Below, piece by piece: positions 38,274 through 43,845 of a stretch of DNA of 43,845 nt (position 1 is its first letter; each line of letters starts with the position of its first letter). Both the position numbers and the translations under genes were made by a program. The notes beneath the pieces are model-generated. The model was given only the letters and a program-made list of their open reading frames with translations, was not told where the DNA came from and ran no database searches. The DNA lies in the IMG/VR virus record IMGVR_UViG_3300045741_000574, positions 1 to 43,845 of that record. The stretch is one strand, 5' to 3'. The DNA comes from a virus.

Positions 38274-38660
38274 TCATCGCGGCCCGTACCCGTGCAGGTC
38301 GGGCAGCACGAGGAAGAACACGACCAGGATCGCGACGACCGCGACGGCCAACAGCACGTCGGACGGTCGCATCCCGAACCACCTCACCGGCCTCTTCCTG
38401 CTCGGTCCCTTCTCCGTGATCAGCGTCGCCGGCGGCGGCGGGCCCACCGAGCCCTTCTTCACGACGAAACTCGGCACCGGACCGAACATCGGCACCACCG
38501 GCGCGGCGATCACCGGCTTCTTCACGGTGCCGGTCGCCGGGCAGCGCGAGCACTCGTACAGCCGCTCGTCCCCGATCTCGAGCACGAGCCGCATCCGGTG
38601 GCCGCGGCCGTCGACGCAGCCCCAGCCGAGTTCGTCGTTCACGGGCGGCAGCGTCGTCAC
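38274..38660 (-). CDS. Tail-anchored CxxC membrane protein
   Basis: A 128-residue protein. It has a zinc-ribbon-like YECSRCPATGTVKK (preceded by a Cys in GWGCVDGRGH), a Pro/Val-rich middle (APVVPMFGPVPSFVVKKG) and a membrane segment near the end (VLLAVAVVAILVVFFLVL). It may be an inside-facing membrane protein. Both this and the next product downstream pair a membrane anchor with CxxC motifs. Confidence 0.65.
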   Translation of the reverse strand: MTTLPPVNDELGWGCVDGRGHRMRLVLEIGDERLYECSRCPATGTVKKPVIAAPVVPMFGPVPSFVVKKGSVGPPPPATLITEKGPSRKRPVRWFGMRPSDVLLAVAVVAILVVFFLVLPDLHGYGPR

Positions 38661-38887
38661 GACGGCCTCCTCTCGTCGTTGAGGTACCGCTGCGCCTGGT
38701 ACGCAACGGTCTGGAACGCCATCGACTCGTCGATCGAGAAGTCGATGAGGGGCTCCTCGTCGAGGAGCGAGAAGATCATGCGGTTGACCGCCGCCTGCGC
38801 TTCCTTCGGGCCTGCCGCCTGGAACGCGACCTTCGCGACGTAGTGGCGCGGCACGAGCTCCACGTCGTCGTCAGCGATTTCACTCAC
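38657..38887 (-). CDS. Hypothetical acidic protein
   Basis: A 76-residue protein from a GTG behind GGAG. It reads DDVELVPRHYVAKVAFQAAG, EAQAAVNRMIFSLLDEEP, DESMAFQTVAYQAQRYLN, a small alpha/beta fold. The four-base overlap with the gene after it is typical of this operon. No family was recognised. Confidence 0.65.
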   Translation of the reverse strand: MSEIADDDVELVPRHYVAKVAFQAAGPKEAQAAVNRMIFSLLDEEPLIDFSIDESMAFQTVAYQAQRYLNDERRPS

Positions 38888-39101
38888 GGGAATCTCCGAT
38901 CCTCGATTCGATTTCGCCCTTCCCCAGGGCAGATTTCACTCCCCCATAGAGGGCCTCGGCCTCAGCTGCCGTGCCTCCCACCGCGTTCGGGTGTCGGGGG
39001 CACGGCCCGGACCTCCCGACGTGCCACAGGCACCCGCGGGCCCGGCAGTACAGGTGCGGATGCCGATCCTTCTGCAACCGCTCGGCCTGCGCGACGTTCA
39101 T
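38880..39101 (-). CDS. Small Cys/His protein, zinc-finger-like
   Basis: A 73-residue protein from the internal ATG (the longer frame is a shadow). It contains HPHLYCRARGCLWHVGRSGP and CPRHPNAVGG, giving two Cys and several His that could bind zinc, then a helix (TAAEAEALYGGVKSAL). No family was recognised. Confidence 0.6.
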   Translation of the reverse strand: MNVAQAERLQKDRHPHLYCRARGCLWHVGRSGPCPRHPNAVGGTAAEAEALYGGVKSALGKGEIESRIGDSRE

Positions 39102-39322
39102 GGCTGCGTCCTCGGCTTCGGCGGAAGCACGTAGGGCCGCAGGAAGTCGAGGTCGACATCCTCCAGACCCCGCCACATGACCGCCCACCGCCCGTTCGGC
39201 GCCCGCGTAACCCACGTCCGCACGCCGAGCCGAAGCTCGACGAGCGCCTGCACGCCCGGCGGGTCCGAGACGACGACACGATGCACTCCGAGGAACACGC
39301 CCGGGTCCTCCTGTTCGCTCAC
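39098..39322 (-). CDS. Hypothetical protein
   Basis: A 74-residue beta-rich protein: VFLGVHRVVVSDPPGVQALV, ELRLGVRTWVTRAPNGRWAV, then DVDLDFLRPYVLPPKP. GTG start overlapping the upstream stop. The fold may be a small barrel. No family was recognised. Confidence 0.6.
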   Translation of the reverse strand: MSEQEDPGVFLGVHRVVVSDPPGVQALVELRLGVRTWVTRAPNGRWAVMWRGLEDVDLDFLRPYVLPPKPRTQP

Positions 39323-39540
39323 GCCGTCCGTCCTTCCAGATGGTCGGCGCGTCGCAACCCGTAGCCGAACACCTCGGCCACGGGCCGCAGCCGCTCAGGC
39401 TCAGGCACCGACACGTACACGGTCGCCTGCCGCCGGTACCGGCAGTCCCGCAGCAGCGTCTGCGCCGCTGCGAGCGCCGCGTCCAGCGTGTCGGCCTCGG
39501 CGCGGTCACCGACGCTGCTGATGATCACGTACCCGGCCAT
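39319..39540 (-). CDS. Hypothetical protein
   Basis: A 73-residue alpha/beta protein: GYVIISSVGDRAEADTLDAA, LAAAQTLLRDCRYRRQATVY, VSVPEPERLRPVAEVFGYGL. The ATG is chosen because the longer frame reads through the next membrane gene. Overlaps the neighbours slightly. No family was recognised. Confidence 0.6.
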   Translation of the reverse strand: MAGYVIISSVGDRAEADTLDAALAAAQTLLRDCRYRRQATVYVSVPEPERLRPVAEVFGYGLRRADHLEGRTA

Positions 39541-39695
39541 CAGATGCCGACCGCGTAGTGGACGGCAACCGCGAAGAACACGACGAACCCGATCGCGACG
39601 ACGAGCGTCCACAGCCCCTGCTTGAGTCCCGCGAAGCCGCGCACGACGACGAGCAGGAACGCCGCCGGAACGATGAGGAACCACCAGCCGCTCAC
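39540..39695 (-). CDS. Small two-helix membrane protein
   Basis: A 51-residue protein with GTG start: SGWWFLIVPAAFLLVVVRGF, then LWTLVVAIGFVVFFAVAVHY. Two membrane segments, short loop. Start and stop overlap both neighbours (GTGA, ATGA-like), so it is probably translated. No family was recognised. Confidence 0.6.
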   Translation of the reverse strand: MSGWWFLIVPAAFLLVVVRGFAGLKQGLWTLVVAIGFVVFFAVAVHYAVGI

Positions 39696-39913
39696 GACCG
39701 GGCCGCCTGCGTCACGATCTGGGACACGTACTGGTGGGTGATGCCGAGCACCTCGGAGATCTCAACGAGCCTGAGCCCGGCCGCGCGAGCCGCCAGCGCC
39801 GCGTCGCGTGTCTGCCGGTCGACCTCCATGCGCTTCGCTTCCAGACGCTCACGCGCCCGCGCAGCGCGCCGCAGCGACCGCACGGCGGCCGCCCTCTCAT
39901 CGTCAACGGACAT
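39692..39913 (-). CDS. Helix-turn-helix DNA-binding protein
   Basis: A 73-residue protein: a basic helix (RAAARARERLEAKRMEVDRQ) precedes an HTH of sigma-70 region 4/TrfB-like type (AGLRLVEISEVLGITHQYVS, then QIVTQAAR). Probably a transcription regulator of the early leftward genes. Confidence 0.7.
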   Translation of the reverse strand: MSVDDERAAAVRSLRRAARARERLEAKRMEVDRQTRDAALAARAAGLRLVEISEVLGITHQYVSQIVTQAARS

Positions 39914-39960
39914 GAGCCTTTCCCCTTCCCTCGTGATTGTCGGAGCCGGTCGCTCCGGGC

Positions 39961-39980
39961 CGGGCCGCTCGCGCGGCCCG
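39961..39980 (-). terminator. Hairpin pair between leftward genes
   Basis: CGGGCCGC-TCGC-GCGGCCCG, 8-bp perfect stem, with a second CGGAGC/GCTCCG hairpin at about 39941-39957. Located between the gene ending at 39998 and the HTH gene start at 39913. Its TCGC loop is the same as that of the 38230 hairpin. Confidence 0.55.
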
Positions 39981-39997
39981 TCCCCGCAGCCGACCGC

Positions 39998-40378
39998 CTA
40001 CCCGATCGGGTACCGGTTCGCCTGAGCCCACGCCTGCACGCCTCCGTCGTGCGAGTCGATCTCGTCGTCGCCCCAGTGGGCCCGAACGAACGCGGCGACA
40101 TCGCTCAGCCGTCCCGACACGACCCCGGCCGGGTACGCGCGCGCGGCGCTCGGCAGCGGCCACCAGCGCACCGAGTTCGTCGGCTGCACCGGCAGCGCCT
40201 CAGGCGCGTACATCGGAAGCTCGACCGTCACGCTCTCGTCCTTCTCGCGGGCGATCTCGGCCTTCGTGGCTTCGGCCTCGTCGCCGTACTCGATGCGGTC
40301 GTTGCAGCAATCGCTGTAGCCCTGGTTCGACGCGTTGCTGTCGGCATCCCGTCCGCAGGTTCCGCACGTTCCGATCAT
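39998..40378 (-). CDS. Hypothetical protein with zinc-finger-like start
   Basis: A 126-residue protein. The N-terminus (MIGTCGTCGRDADSNASNQG, then SDCCNDRIEYG) has CxxC and CC motifs that could bind zinc. The rest: DESVTVELPMYAPEALP, NSVRWWPLPSAARAYPAG, and VSGRLSDVAAFVRAHWGDDE. Ribosome site GAAGGAGGA. No family was recognised. Confidence 0.65.
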   Translation of the reverse strand: MIGTCGTCGRDADSNASNQGYSDCCNDRIEYGDEAEATKAEIAREKDESVTVELPMYAPEALPVQPTNSVRWWPLPSAARAYPAGVVSGRLSDVAAFVRAHWGDDEIDSHDGGVQAWAQANRYPIG

Positions 40379-40395
40379 CGTTTTCCTCCTTCCCC

Positions 40396-40839
40396 TCAGT
40401 AGACGTGGATCTGGTCGACACGACACGACTCCACGCGGCCCGACGGCTCGATCTCGCCGTCGGTCACGCACCGAACGAACTGCACCTCGTCGCCCCACTC
40501 GCTGCCGCTGGGCGCCGCCCCAGCCAGCCACGCGTCGAACGGGGCGCCGCCGTCGCTCGGCGTGATCTGCACCATGTAGCGGACGCTGCTGCGCCGACCC
40601 ATGCTCGTCACCATCTCGTCCACGACCGCCTGGAACGTCTCGTGAGCGTCGCCGGCGAACGACAGCCGCATCCCGCCCGGCTCACCGAGCGGCACCAGCC
40701 ACGCGGGAATCTGCTGCGGCGCCGACCACATGTCCGCGCGATCCTCCCGCGTCCGAATCCACACCCCGTGAGCGTCGACCTCGATACCGAGGCGCCCGTC
40801 CTCCGAAACCCACTGCGTGACCTGCTGCTTCGTGCTCAT
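40396..40839 (-). CDS. Hypothetical protein, first gene of second leftward operon
   Basis: A 147-residue protein with a GAGGAGG site and a well-defined promoter. It reads QVTQWVSEDGRLGIEVDAHG, ADMWSAPQQIPAWLVPL, HETFQAVVDEMVTSMGR, YMVQITPSDGGAPFDAWLAG, likely an alpha/beta domain. Being first from its promoter, it is probably made early and strongly. No family was recognised. Confidence 0.7.
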   Translation of the reverse strand: MSTKQQVTQWVSEDGRLGIEVDAHGVWIRTREDRADMWSAPQQIPAWLVPLGEPGGMRLSFAGDAHETFQAVVDEMVTSMGRRSSVRYMVQITPSDGGAPFDAWLAGAAPSGSEWGDEVQFVRCVTDGEIEPSGRVESCRVDQIHVY

Positions 40840-40879
40840 CGTGCTGCCTCCTCGTTCGTTCGTGGACCCTGACCCTGCA

Positions 40880-40909
40880 AGCATACCTGCAAGCTCACGC
40901 GCTCTGCAA
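40880..40909 (-). promoter_or_regulatory. Leftward promoter for 40839 operon
   Basis: On the minus strand: -35 TTGCAG (40909-40904), 18-base spacer, -10 TATGCT (40885-40880). CTTGCAG occurs three times here in direct orientation. Downstream GTCAGGGTC and CGAACGAACG match the 43591 leader. Confidence 0.7.
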
Positions 40910-41022
40910 GTCGGATTTCAAACGTGGCCGAAACCGAAAGCCCGATTCGATTTCCAGCCGACGATCGGCAAATTTCATTGTCATATAAGAAGACGAGCAG
41001 AGGCGAAATCGAGGCCTCCACC

Positions 41023-41069
41023 CGAACGCATGTTCGCCCGGAACGCACGTTCGGGGGAACGCACGTTCG
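41023..41069. promoter_or_regulatory. Three tandem SOS-box-like dyads
   Basis: CGAACGCATGTTCG (41023-41036), GAACGCACGTTCG (41041-41053) and again (41057-41069). All share the GAAC-N4-GTTC core of LexA boxes in Bacillus and actinobacteria, spaced 16-17 bases, so they lie nearly on one face at 1.5 turns. An AT-rich CATATAAG lies about 35 bases to the left. The regulated transcript is not clear. Confidence 0.65.
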
Positions 41070-41381
41070 ATCGGGGGCCCGAAGGTTCACCATGGCTAAC
41101 CATCGGCCCTCGGACCATCGGGCCCCCGAACGAGGGCCCGCCAGCCGCGCGGCAGGGCCGCCCGGCAGCCGCGCGGCAGGGCCGCCCGCCAGCCGATCCC
41201 GGCCGGTTGTAAAGATTCCGTATGGACAGGTCGGGACGGGCCCCGCACGGGCGCCAGCGGGATCGCACGGGCCCGCCAGCGCATGCCGCGGCCCAGGGCC
41301 CGCACGGGCGGGCTCGCACGGGCCCGCGCGGCCGCCTACGGGCGGCCCGTCGACTGTTCGGCTATCGACCATCCCGGCATA
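41070..41381. repeat. GGGCCC-rich non-coding stretch (internal)
   Basis: About 310 bases without a convincing gene. At least seven GGGCCC palindromes, a duplicated GCCGCGCGGCAGGGCC-like segment (about 41142-41185), and a small AT-rich patch (GTTGTAAAGATTCCGTAT, 41208-41225). It resembles the terminal island in composition. A plus-strand RNA from the SOS boxes to the following hairpin is possible but unsupported. Confidence 0.55.
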
Positions 41382-41417
41382 GGGACGGAGGGCCGCTAAC
41401 GCGCGGCCCTCCGTCCC
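41382..41417. terminator. 15-bp terminator hairpin
   Basis: GGGACGGAGGGCCGC pairs perfectly with 41403-41417 across TAACGC. It follows the last gene of the 43591-41433 leftward operon. No T-run on either side. Confidence 0.8.
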
Positions 41418-41432
41418 CCACCGGCAGGGCCG

Positions 41433-41561
41433 CTAGCGCGCGGCCGCGCGGCGCCTGCCGCACCGAATGCCGTACCAGCCAGCCAACACGGCGCCCACCG
41501 CGATTGCTCCCCACACGACTAGCAGCGGGGCCCAGTAGTTGAACGAGCCGTAGGCGCCCAC
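41433..41561 (-). CDS. Small single-pass membrane protein
   Basis: A 42-residue protein from a GTG just after the stop of the gene upstream: GAYGSFNYWAPLLVVWGAIA then VGAVLAGWYGIRCGRRR. One membrane segment and a basic tail. An in-frame ATG at 41630 inside the upstream gene would add 23 residues. No clear ribosome site, so confidence is modest. Confidence 0.45.
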   Translation of the reverse strand: MGAYGSFNYWAPLLVVWGAIAVGAVLAGWYGIRCGRRRAAAR

Positions 41562-41562
41562 G

Positions 41563-42306
41563 TCAATGCAACCGGTAGTCAACGTGGGAGACAGCCGGTG
41601 TCCAACACGCGCGACAGTCGCGGCATTCATTCCCCTGGTGCGGTGCCGGACACTGGTGGGCGCCCGGCATGCCGTCCCTGCTAACGGTCGATACGATCAC
41701 ACCAGCGGCCCGTAGCCGCGGGAACGTAGGGACGAACCCACCGACCATATGCGCTGACAACCGAACGGCCAGATTCCCGGGGAACGAGCCGCCCGCGTCC
41801 ACAAACGCTTGGACGATTCGGTACTCACGAGTCGGCAACCAATGCCGAACGGTGGGGGACAGATCGGCCACTCGAACGATCGCGCGCAAGTGGTCGACCG
41901 ACTGCAAATCCCCCGAGTCATGCCACCGGAACACGTCATGACCCGGCCGGCCCGCACGCCGATTCAAGACTTCCGCAATCACTTCCGACCACCAGGGCCG
42001 CCCGAGCGAATCGGCCCGACGACGGTATGCCGCTTGGACGTTCGTCCAAGCGTAGGCGCCGCGTTCGAACGCGTAGCAACTAGCGCACGTTGACCCTTCC
42101 ACCGCGCGCAACCGGCCGCCTACCTTGCAATCGGCCGCCGGGATGCCGTACGCGCGGCCCGGCATCTTCGAAGGGTTCGAGAATCCCCCCACGTAGGCTT
42201 CCAGGTCGGACGTGCGGGCGGCCCGGATCATTTCCCGGGCCGCCCGTTCGTCCGAATCCTCGAGGGCCGCCAGCGGCCCGACCGTGGGCGCCACGGGCGC
42301 CGTCAT
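41563..42306 (-). CDS. GP88/Gp37-68-like cysteine protein
   Basis: A 247-residue protein. SNPSKMPGRAYGIPAADCKV, then STCASCYAFERGAY, recalls the Cys-rich start of GP88 and Gp37/Gp68-like phage proteins, which often have a CxxCYA element. The middle (VFRWHDSGDLQSVDHLRAIV, HWLPTREYRIVQAFVDAG) and the Cys-rich end (HQCPAPHQGNECRDCRACW) fit that group. Metal or Fe-S binding is likely; the reaction is unknown. By far the largest leftward protein. Confidence 0.7.
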   Translation of the reverse strand: MTAPVAPTVGPLAALEDSDERAAREMIRAARTSDLEAYVGGFSNPSKMPGRAYGIPAADCKVGGRLRAVEGSTCASCYAFERGAYAWTNVQAAYRRRADSLGRPWWSEVIAEVLNRRAGRPGHDVFRWHDSGDLQSVDHLRAIVRVADLSPTVRHWLPTREYRIVQAFVDAGGSFPGNLAVRLSAHMVGGFVPTFPRLRAAGVIVSTVSRDGMPGAHQCPAPHQGNECRDCRACWTPAVSHVDYRLH

Positions 42307-42542
42307 GCCGCACCCCCGACCTTATCGCGGAACTTGCTCGCAGACTTCACGACGCAATAGCGGCCCGTCGACAGGTTGACGACACGGAACCGCCGCTTCC
42401 GTCCGACCGTCCGGTAGGCGCCCGCCCGATACTGCCGGATCGGCTCGTTCGTGAACCCGACCACTTCCACGGTCGTGAACGAGCCGTCATGCCACCGGAC
42501 CCGGTAGCGGTCCCCCACTTGAACATCGGCCACCGTTGCCAT
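42303..42542 (-). CDS. Small beta-barrel-like protein
   Basis: A 79-residue protein: ATVADVQVGDRYRVRWHDGS, FTTVEVVGFTNEPIRQYR, then RRFRVVNLSTGRYCVVKSAS. Basic and beta-rich, of SH3/translation-protein-like look. Overlaps both neighbours. No family was recognised. Confidence 0.65.
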   Translation of the reverse strand: MATVADVQVGDRYRVRWHDGSFTTVEVVGFTNEPIRQYRAGAYRTVGRKRRFRVVNLSTGRYCVVKSASKFRDKVGGAA

Positions 42543-42814
42543 TACCTGCCTCCCTCGTTAGAAGTGACCCGCACGTAGCCCGTCGTCCAAGCGTCGCGGG
42601 AATACCAGCCGTCCGCCATCCGACCTTCCACCAGCGCGATAGCCGCGCCGTCGCCACCGTGAACGTGGAACGTTCCACCGGCGCCCGGAGCGTGAACCGA
42701 GTACCAACCGGAAGCAGACATGGCGAACAGGTGAACCACCGAACCACCGCGGTGGGCCCACTTAGCAACCATCGTCCCGCTCGTGGGGTAATAGCCCTCC
42801 CGCGTACGGGTCAT
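42542..42814 (-). CDS. Hypothetical beta-rich protein
   Basis: A 90-residue protein from the ATG (the longer frame is a shadow): YPTSGTMVAKWAHRGGSVVH, LFAMSASGWYSVHAPGAGGT, MADGWYSRDAWTTGYVRVTS. Rich in Trp, Tyr, Gly and His. The start has a GAGGG site nearby. No family was recognised. Confidence 0.6.
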   Translation of the reverse strand: MTRTREGYYPTSGTMVAKWAHRGGSVVHLFAMSASGWYSVHAPGAGGTFHVHGGDGAAIALVEGRMADGWYSRDAWTTGYVRVTSNEGGR

Positions 42815-43032
42815 GACCTGCCCCCGATCGCGCGGAACGGGCGGCCCTTCCGCACGTTCTCGGCTTCCGCATCGGTCAACGTGACCGCGTAGACATCCGT
42901 GATGTCGGCGCCGGGCCACTCGGCCGCCAGCACGCGCGCGGCATCGGCCACCGCGGATTCCGGGTCACGAGCGAACCGGAACCATTCGTAGACAATGCCG
43001 TCAAGCACGTAGGTGACTCGGTGCAGGGTCAC
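42811..43032 (-). CDS. Hypothetical small protein
   Basis: A 73-residue protein with GTG start overlapping the upstream stop. TLHRVTYVLDGIVYEWFRFA, then PESAVADAARVLAAEWPG and ITDVYAVTLTDAEAENVRKG: a beta-beta-alpha-beta plan. GGGAGAA precedes the start. No family was recognised. Confidence 0.6.
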   Translation of the reverse strand: MTLHRVTYVLDGIVYEWFRFARDPESAVADAARVLAAEWPGADITDVYAVTLTDAEAENVRKGRPFRAIGGRS

Positions 43033-43262
43033 GGCCGGTTCTCCCGCAGGTTGTCGGTCGCGCGCAGGAACCCAATCCATCCGCCCGCGTAGTTCCGCTC
43101 CATGCTGTCGACGATGAACAGTGACCCTGCGAGCCGCAGTGTCCTCGCCTCGTTCGTCATGTCACCCGCGTAGTCGACCAACCACGCGCGCGCCGTGGCC
43201 ACGGCTTCCCTCTGCCGGGCGGCCGCGTAGTACAGGTCGGACGTTTCCTGGTAGGCGCCCAT
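43029..43262 (-). CDS. Hypothetical helical protein
   Basis: A 77-residue protein: YQETSDLYYAAARQREAVAT, ARAWLVDYAGDMTNEART, LAGSLFIVDSMERNYAGGWI. Mostly helical. GGGGATAAC-type leader. Second gene of the operon. No family was recognised. Confidence 0.65.
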   Translation of the reverse strand: MGAYQETSDLYYAAARQREAVATARAWLVDYAGDMTNEARTLRLAGSLFIVDSMERNYAGGWIGFLRATDNLRENRP

Positions 43263-43264
43263 CG

Positions 43265-43591
43265 TTATCCCCTCCGTCCGTCTCGCGTGGTGTCCGTCGG
43301 CTCATCCGCCAGCGGCCCGGGGAAAGCAAGCCTCGTCCCCCCGTCCCGCAGGATCTGGGCCGCCTGCATTCCCCGCAGGTACCGGTAACACTCGGCTGCC
43401 GTCCCAATGCAGAGTGTGTCCAACAGGGCCGCGTACTGCCCGGGCCGCGGCTGGTACAGGTCGACCGCGACCGAACCATTCCGCCTGCCGATACAGACCA
43501 TCCGGCCGTTCACCCGCTCGGTCGACCCTTCCAAGCCGTCCGAGACGGCGCCTGCCAATGCCTCTAGTTCGTGCCTGCCGATACGCGGCAT
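43265..43591 (-). CDS. Hypothetical protein, first gene of leftward operon
   Basis: A 108-residue protein from the ATG behind GGAGGG: RHELEALAGAVSDGLEGSTE, RMVCIGRRNGSVAVDLYQP, YRYLRGMQAAQILRDGG. Alpha/beta layout, no family recognised. Immediately after a promoter and leader shared with the 40839 operon, so both operons are probably controlled alike. Confidence 0.65.
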   Translation of the reverse strand: MPRIGRHELEALAGAVSDGLEGSTERVNGRMVCIGRRNGSVAVDLYQPRPGQYAALLDTLCIGTAAECYRYLRGMQAAQILRDGGTRLAFPGPLADEPTDTTRDGRRG

Positions 43592-43629
43592 GCCGTCCCT
43601 CCGTTCGTTCGATTGACCCTGACACTGCA

Positions 43630-43659
43630 AGCGTAGTGGCAGAAGCAAGCGGCCGCTAG
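43630..43659 (-). promoter_or_regulatory. Leftward promoter for 43591 operon
   Basis: -10 TACGCT (43635-43630) followed by TGCAGTGTCAGGGTCAAT and CGAACGAACG, nearly the same as downstream of the 40880 promoter. The -35 (CTAGCG or TAGCGG) is weak, so an activator may be needed. Confidence 0.55.
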
Positions 43660-43845
43660 CGTTCACGGCGCCCACGGGCCCGAAAGAGCCCGCCAGCTGA
43701 GCCGAATAGCCGCCCCCACGGCGCCGCACGGGCCCACCAGCCGAGGGCCCACCAGCCGAGGGCCCACCAGCCGAGGGCCCGCCCGAACGGCACGAACGAG
43801 GGCCCACCAGGGCCCGCACGGCGCCCACCAGGGCCGAGGGCCCAC
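43660..43845. repeat. GGGCCC-rich island and terminal repeat, right copy
   Basis: Non-coding. Positions 43710-43835 repeat the first 126 bases. It contains the 15-base GGGCCCACCAGCCGA tandem units and further GGGCCC palindromes, the last ending the contig. On a circular map it joins the left island to give a gene-free stretch of about 300 bases (43592 to 249, with the duplicated part counted once). Confidence 0.8.

Noticed and set aside
40978-41010. Rightward promoter TTGTCA with a downstream -10
   Set aside because: The spacing to any TANNNT-like box is wrong; only an AT-rich patch is certain.

Overview
The window looks like a complete or near-complete genome of a high-GC, long-tailed (siphovirus-type) phage, most likely of an actinobacterium. 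The evidence is a full HK97-type head module, a tape-measure gene, an NlpC/P60-like lysis gene, strong G/C bias at third codon positions, many GTG starts, tightly coupled ATGA/GTGA gene junctions, and LexA-type GAAC-N4-GTTC boxes of the Gram-positive kind. The first 126 bases recur at 43710-43835, so the contig is circular or terminally redundant. The window start lies in a repeat-rich non-coding island, not at a natural gene boundary. No integrase, DNA polymerase, helicase, tRNA or CRISPR was recognised. Host and lifestyle are inferences.

Late region, + strand, 512-27231. Two small leader genes precede the terminase small and large subunits, a small membrane protein and the portal. An unusual 4.4-kb fibre/decoration cassette (4697-9088) follows, including a glycine-rich protein and a protein of about twenty 20-residue repeats. 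Then come the prohead protease, major capsid protein, head-tail connectors, tail tube, tail assembly chaperones (with a likely +1 frameshift), tape measure, tail tip and fibre genes, and a lysis cassette (peptidase plus several small membrane proteins).

Early/middle region, + strand, 27283-37394. A good SigA-type promoter drives a RecT annealing protein, a DUF2303 protein and a Cas4/RecB-like nuclease. These are followed by a secreted transglycosylase, a VRR-NUC nuclease, a replication-initiator-like protein fused to an HNH domain, an origin-like palindrome cluster, a cassette with different codon use, a sigma-factor-like protein, a winged-helix protein, a second HNH protein and a collagen-like membrane protein. 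It ends at a perfect hairpin.

Leftward region, - strand, 43591-37408, plus the excisionase-like HTH gene at 456-250. Two operons of small, mostly unknown proteins start from promoters with nearly identical leaders and are separated by about 590 bases of non-coding DNA. That gap holds three tandem SOS-box-like dyads, a GGGCCC-rich stretch and a 15-bp terminator hairpin.

The most striking signal is a 14-base motif, CCGATAGACGARGG. It occurs eight times, only in the late region and always just before the first gene of a late gene block, usually 15-18 bases ahead of the start codon. It resembles the start-associated sequences of some mycobacteriophages, and its left half resembles the -10 element of the sigma-28 family. 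A phage gene with a sigma region 2-like segment (34026-34649) makes a dedicated late-gene switch, possibly with leaderless transcripts, an attractive hypothesis.
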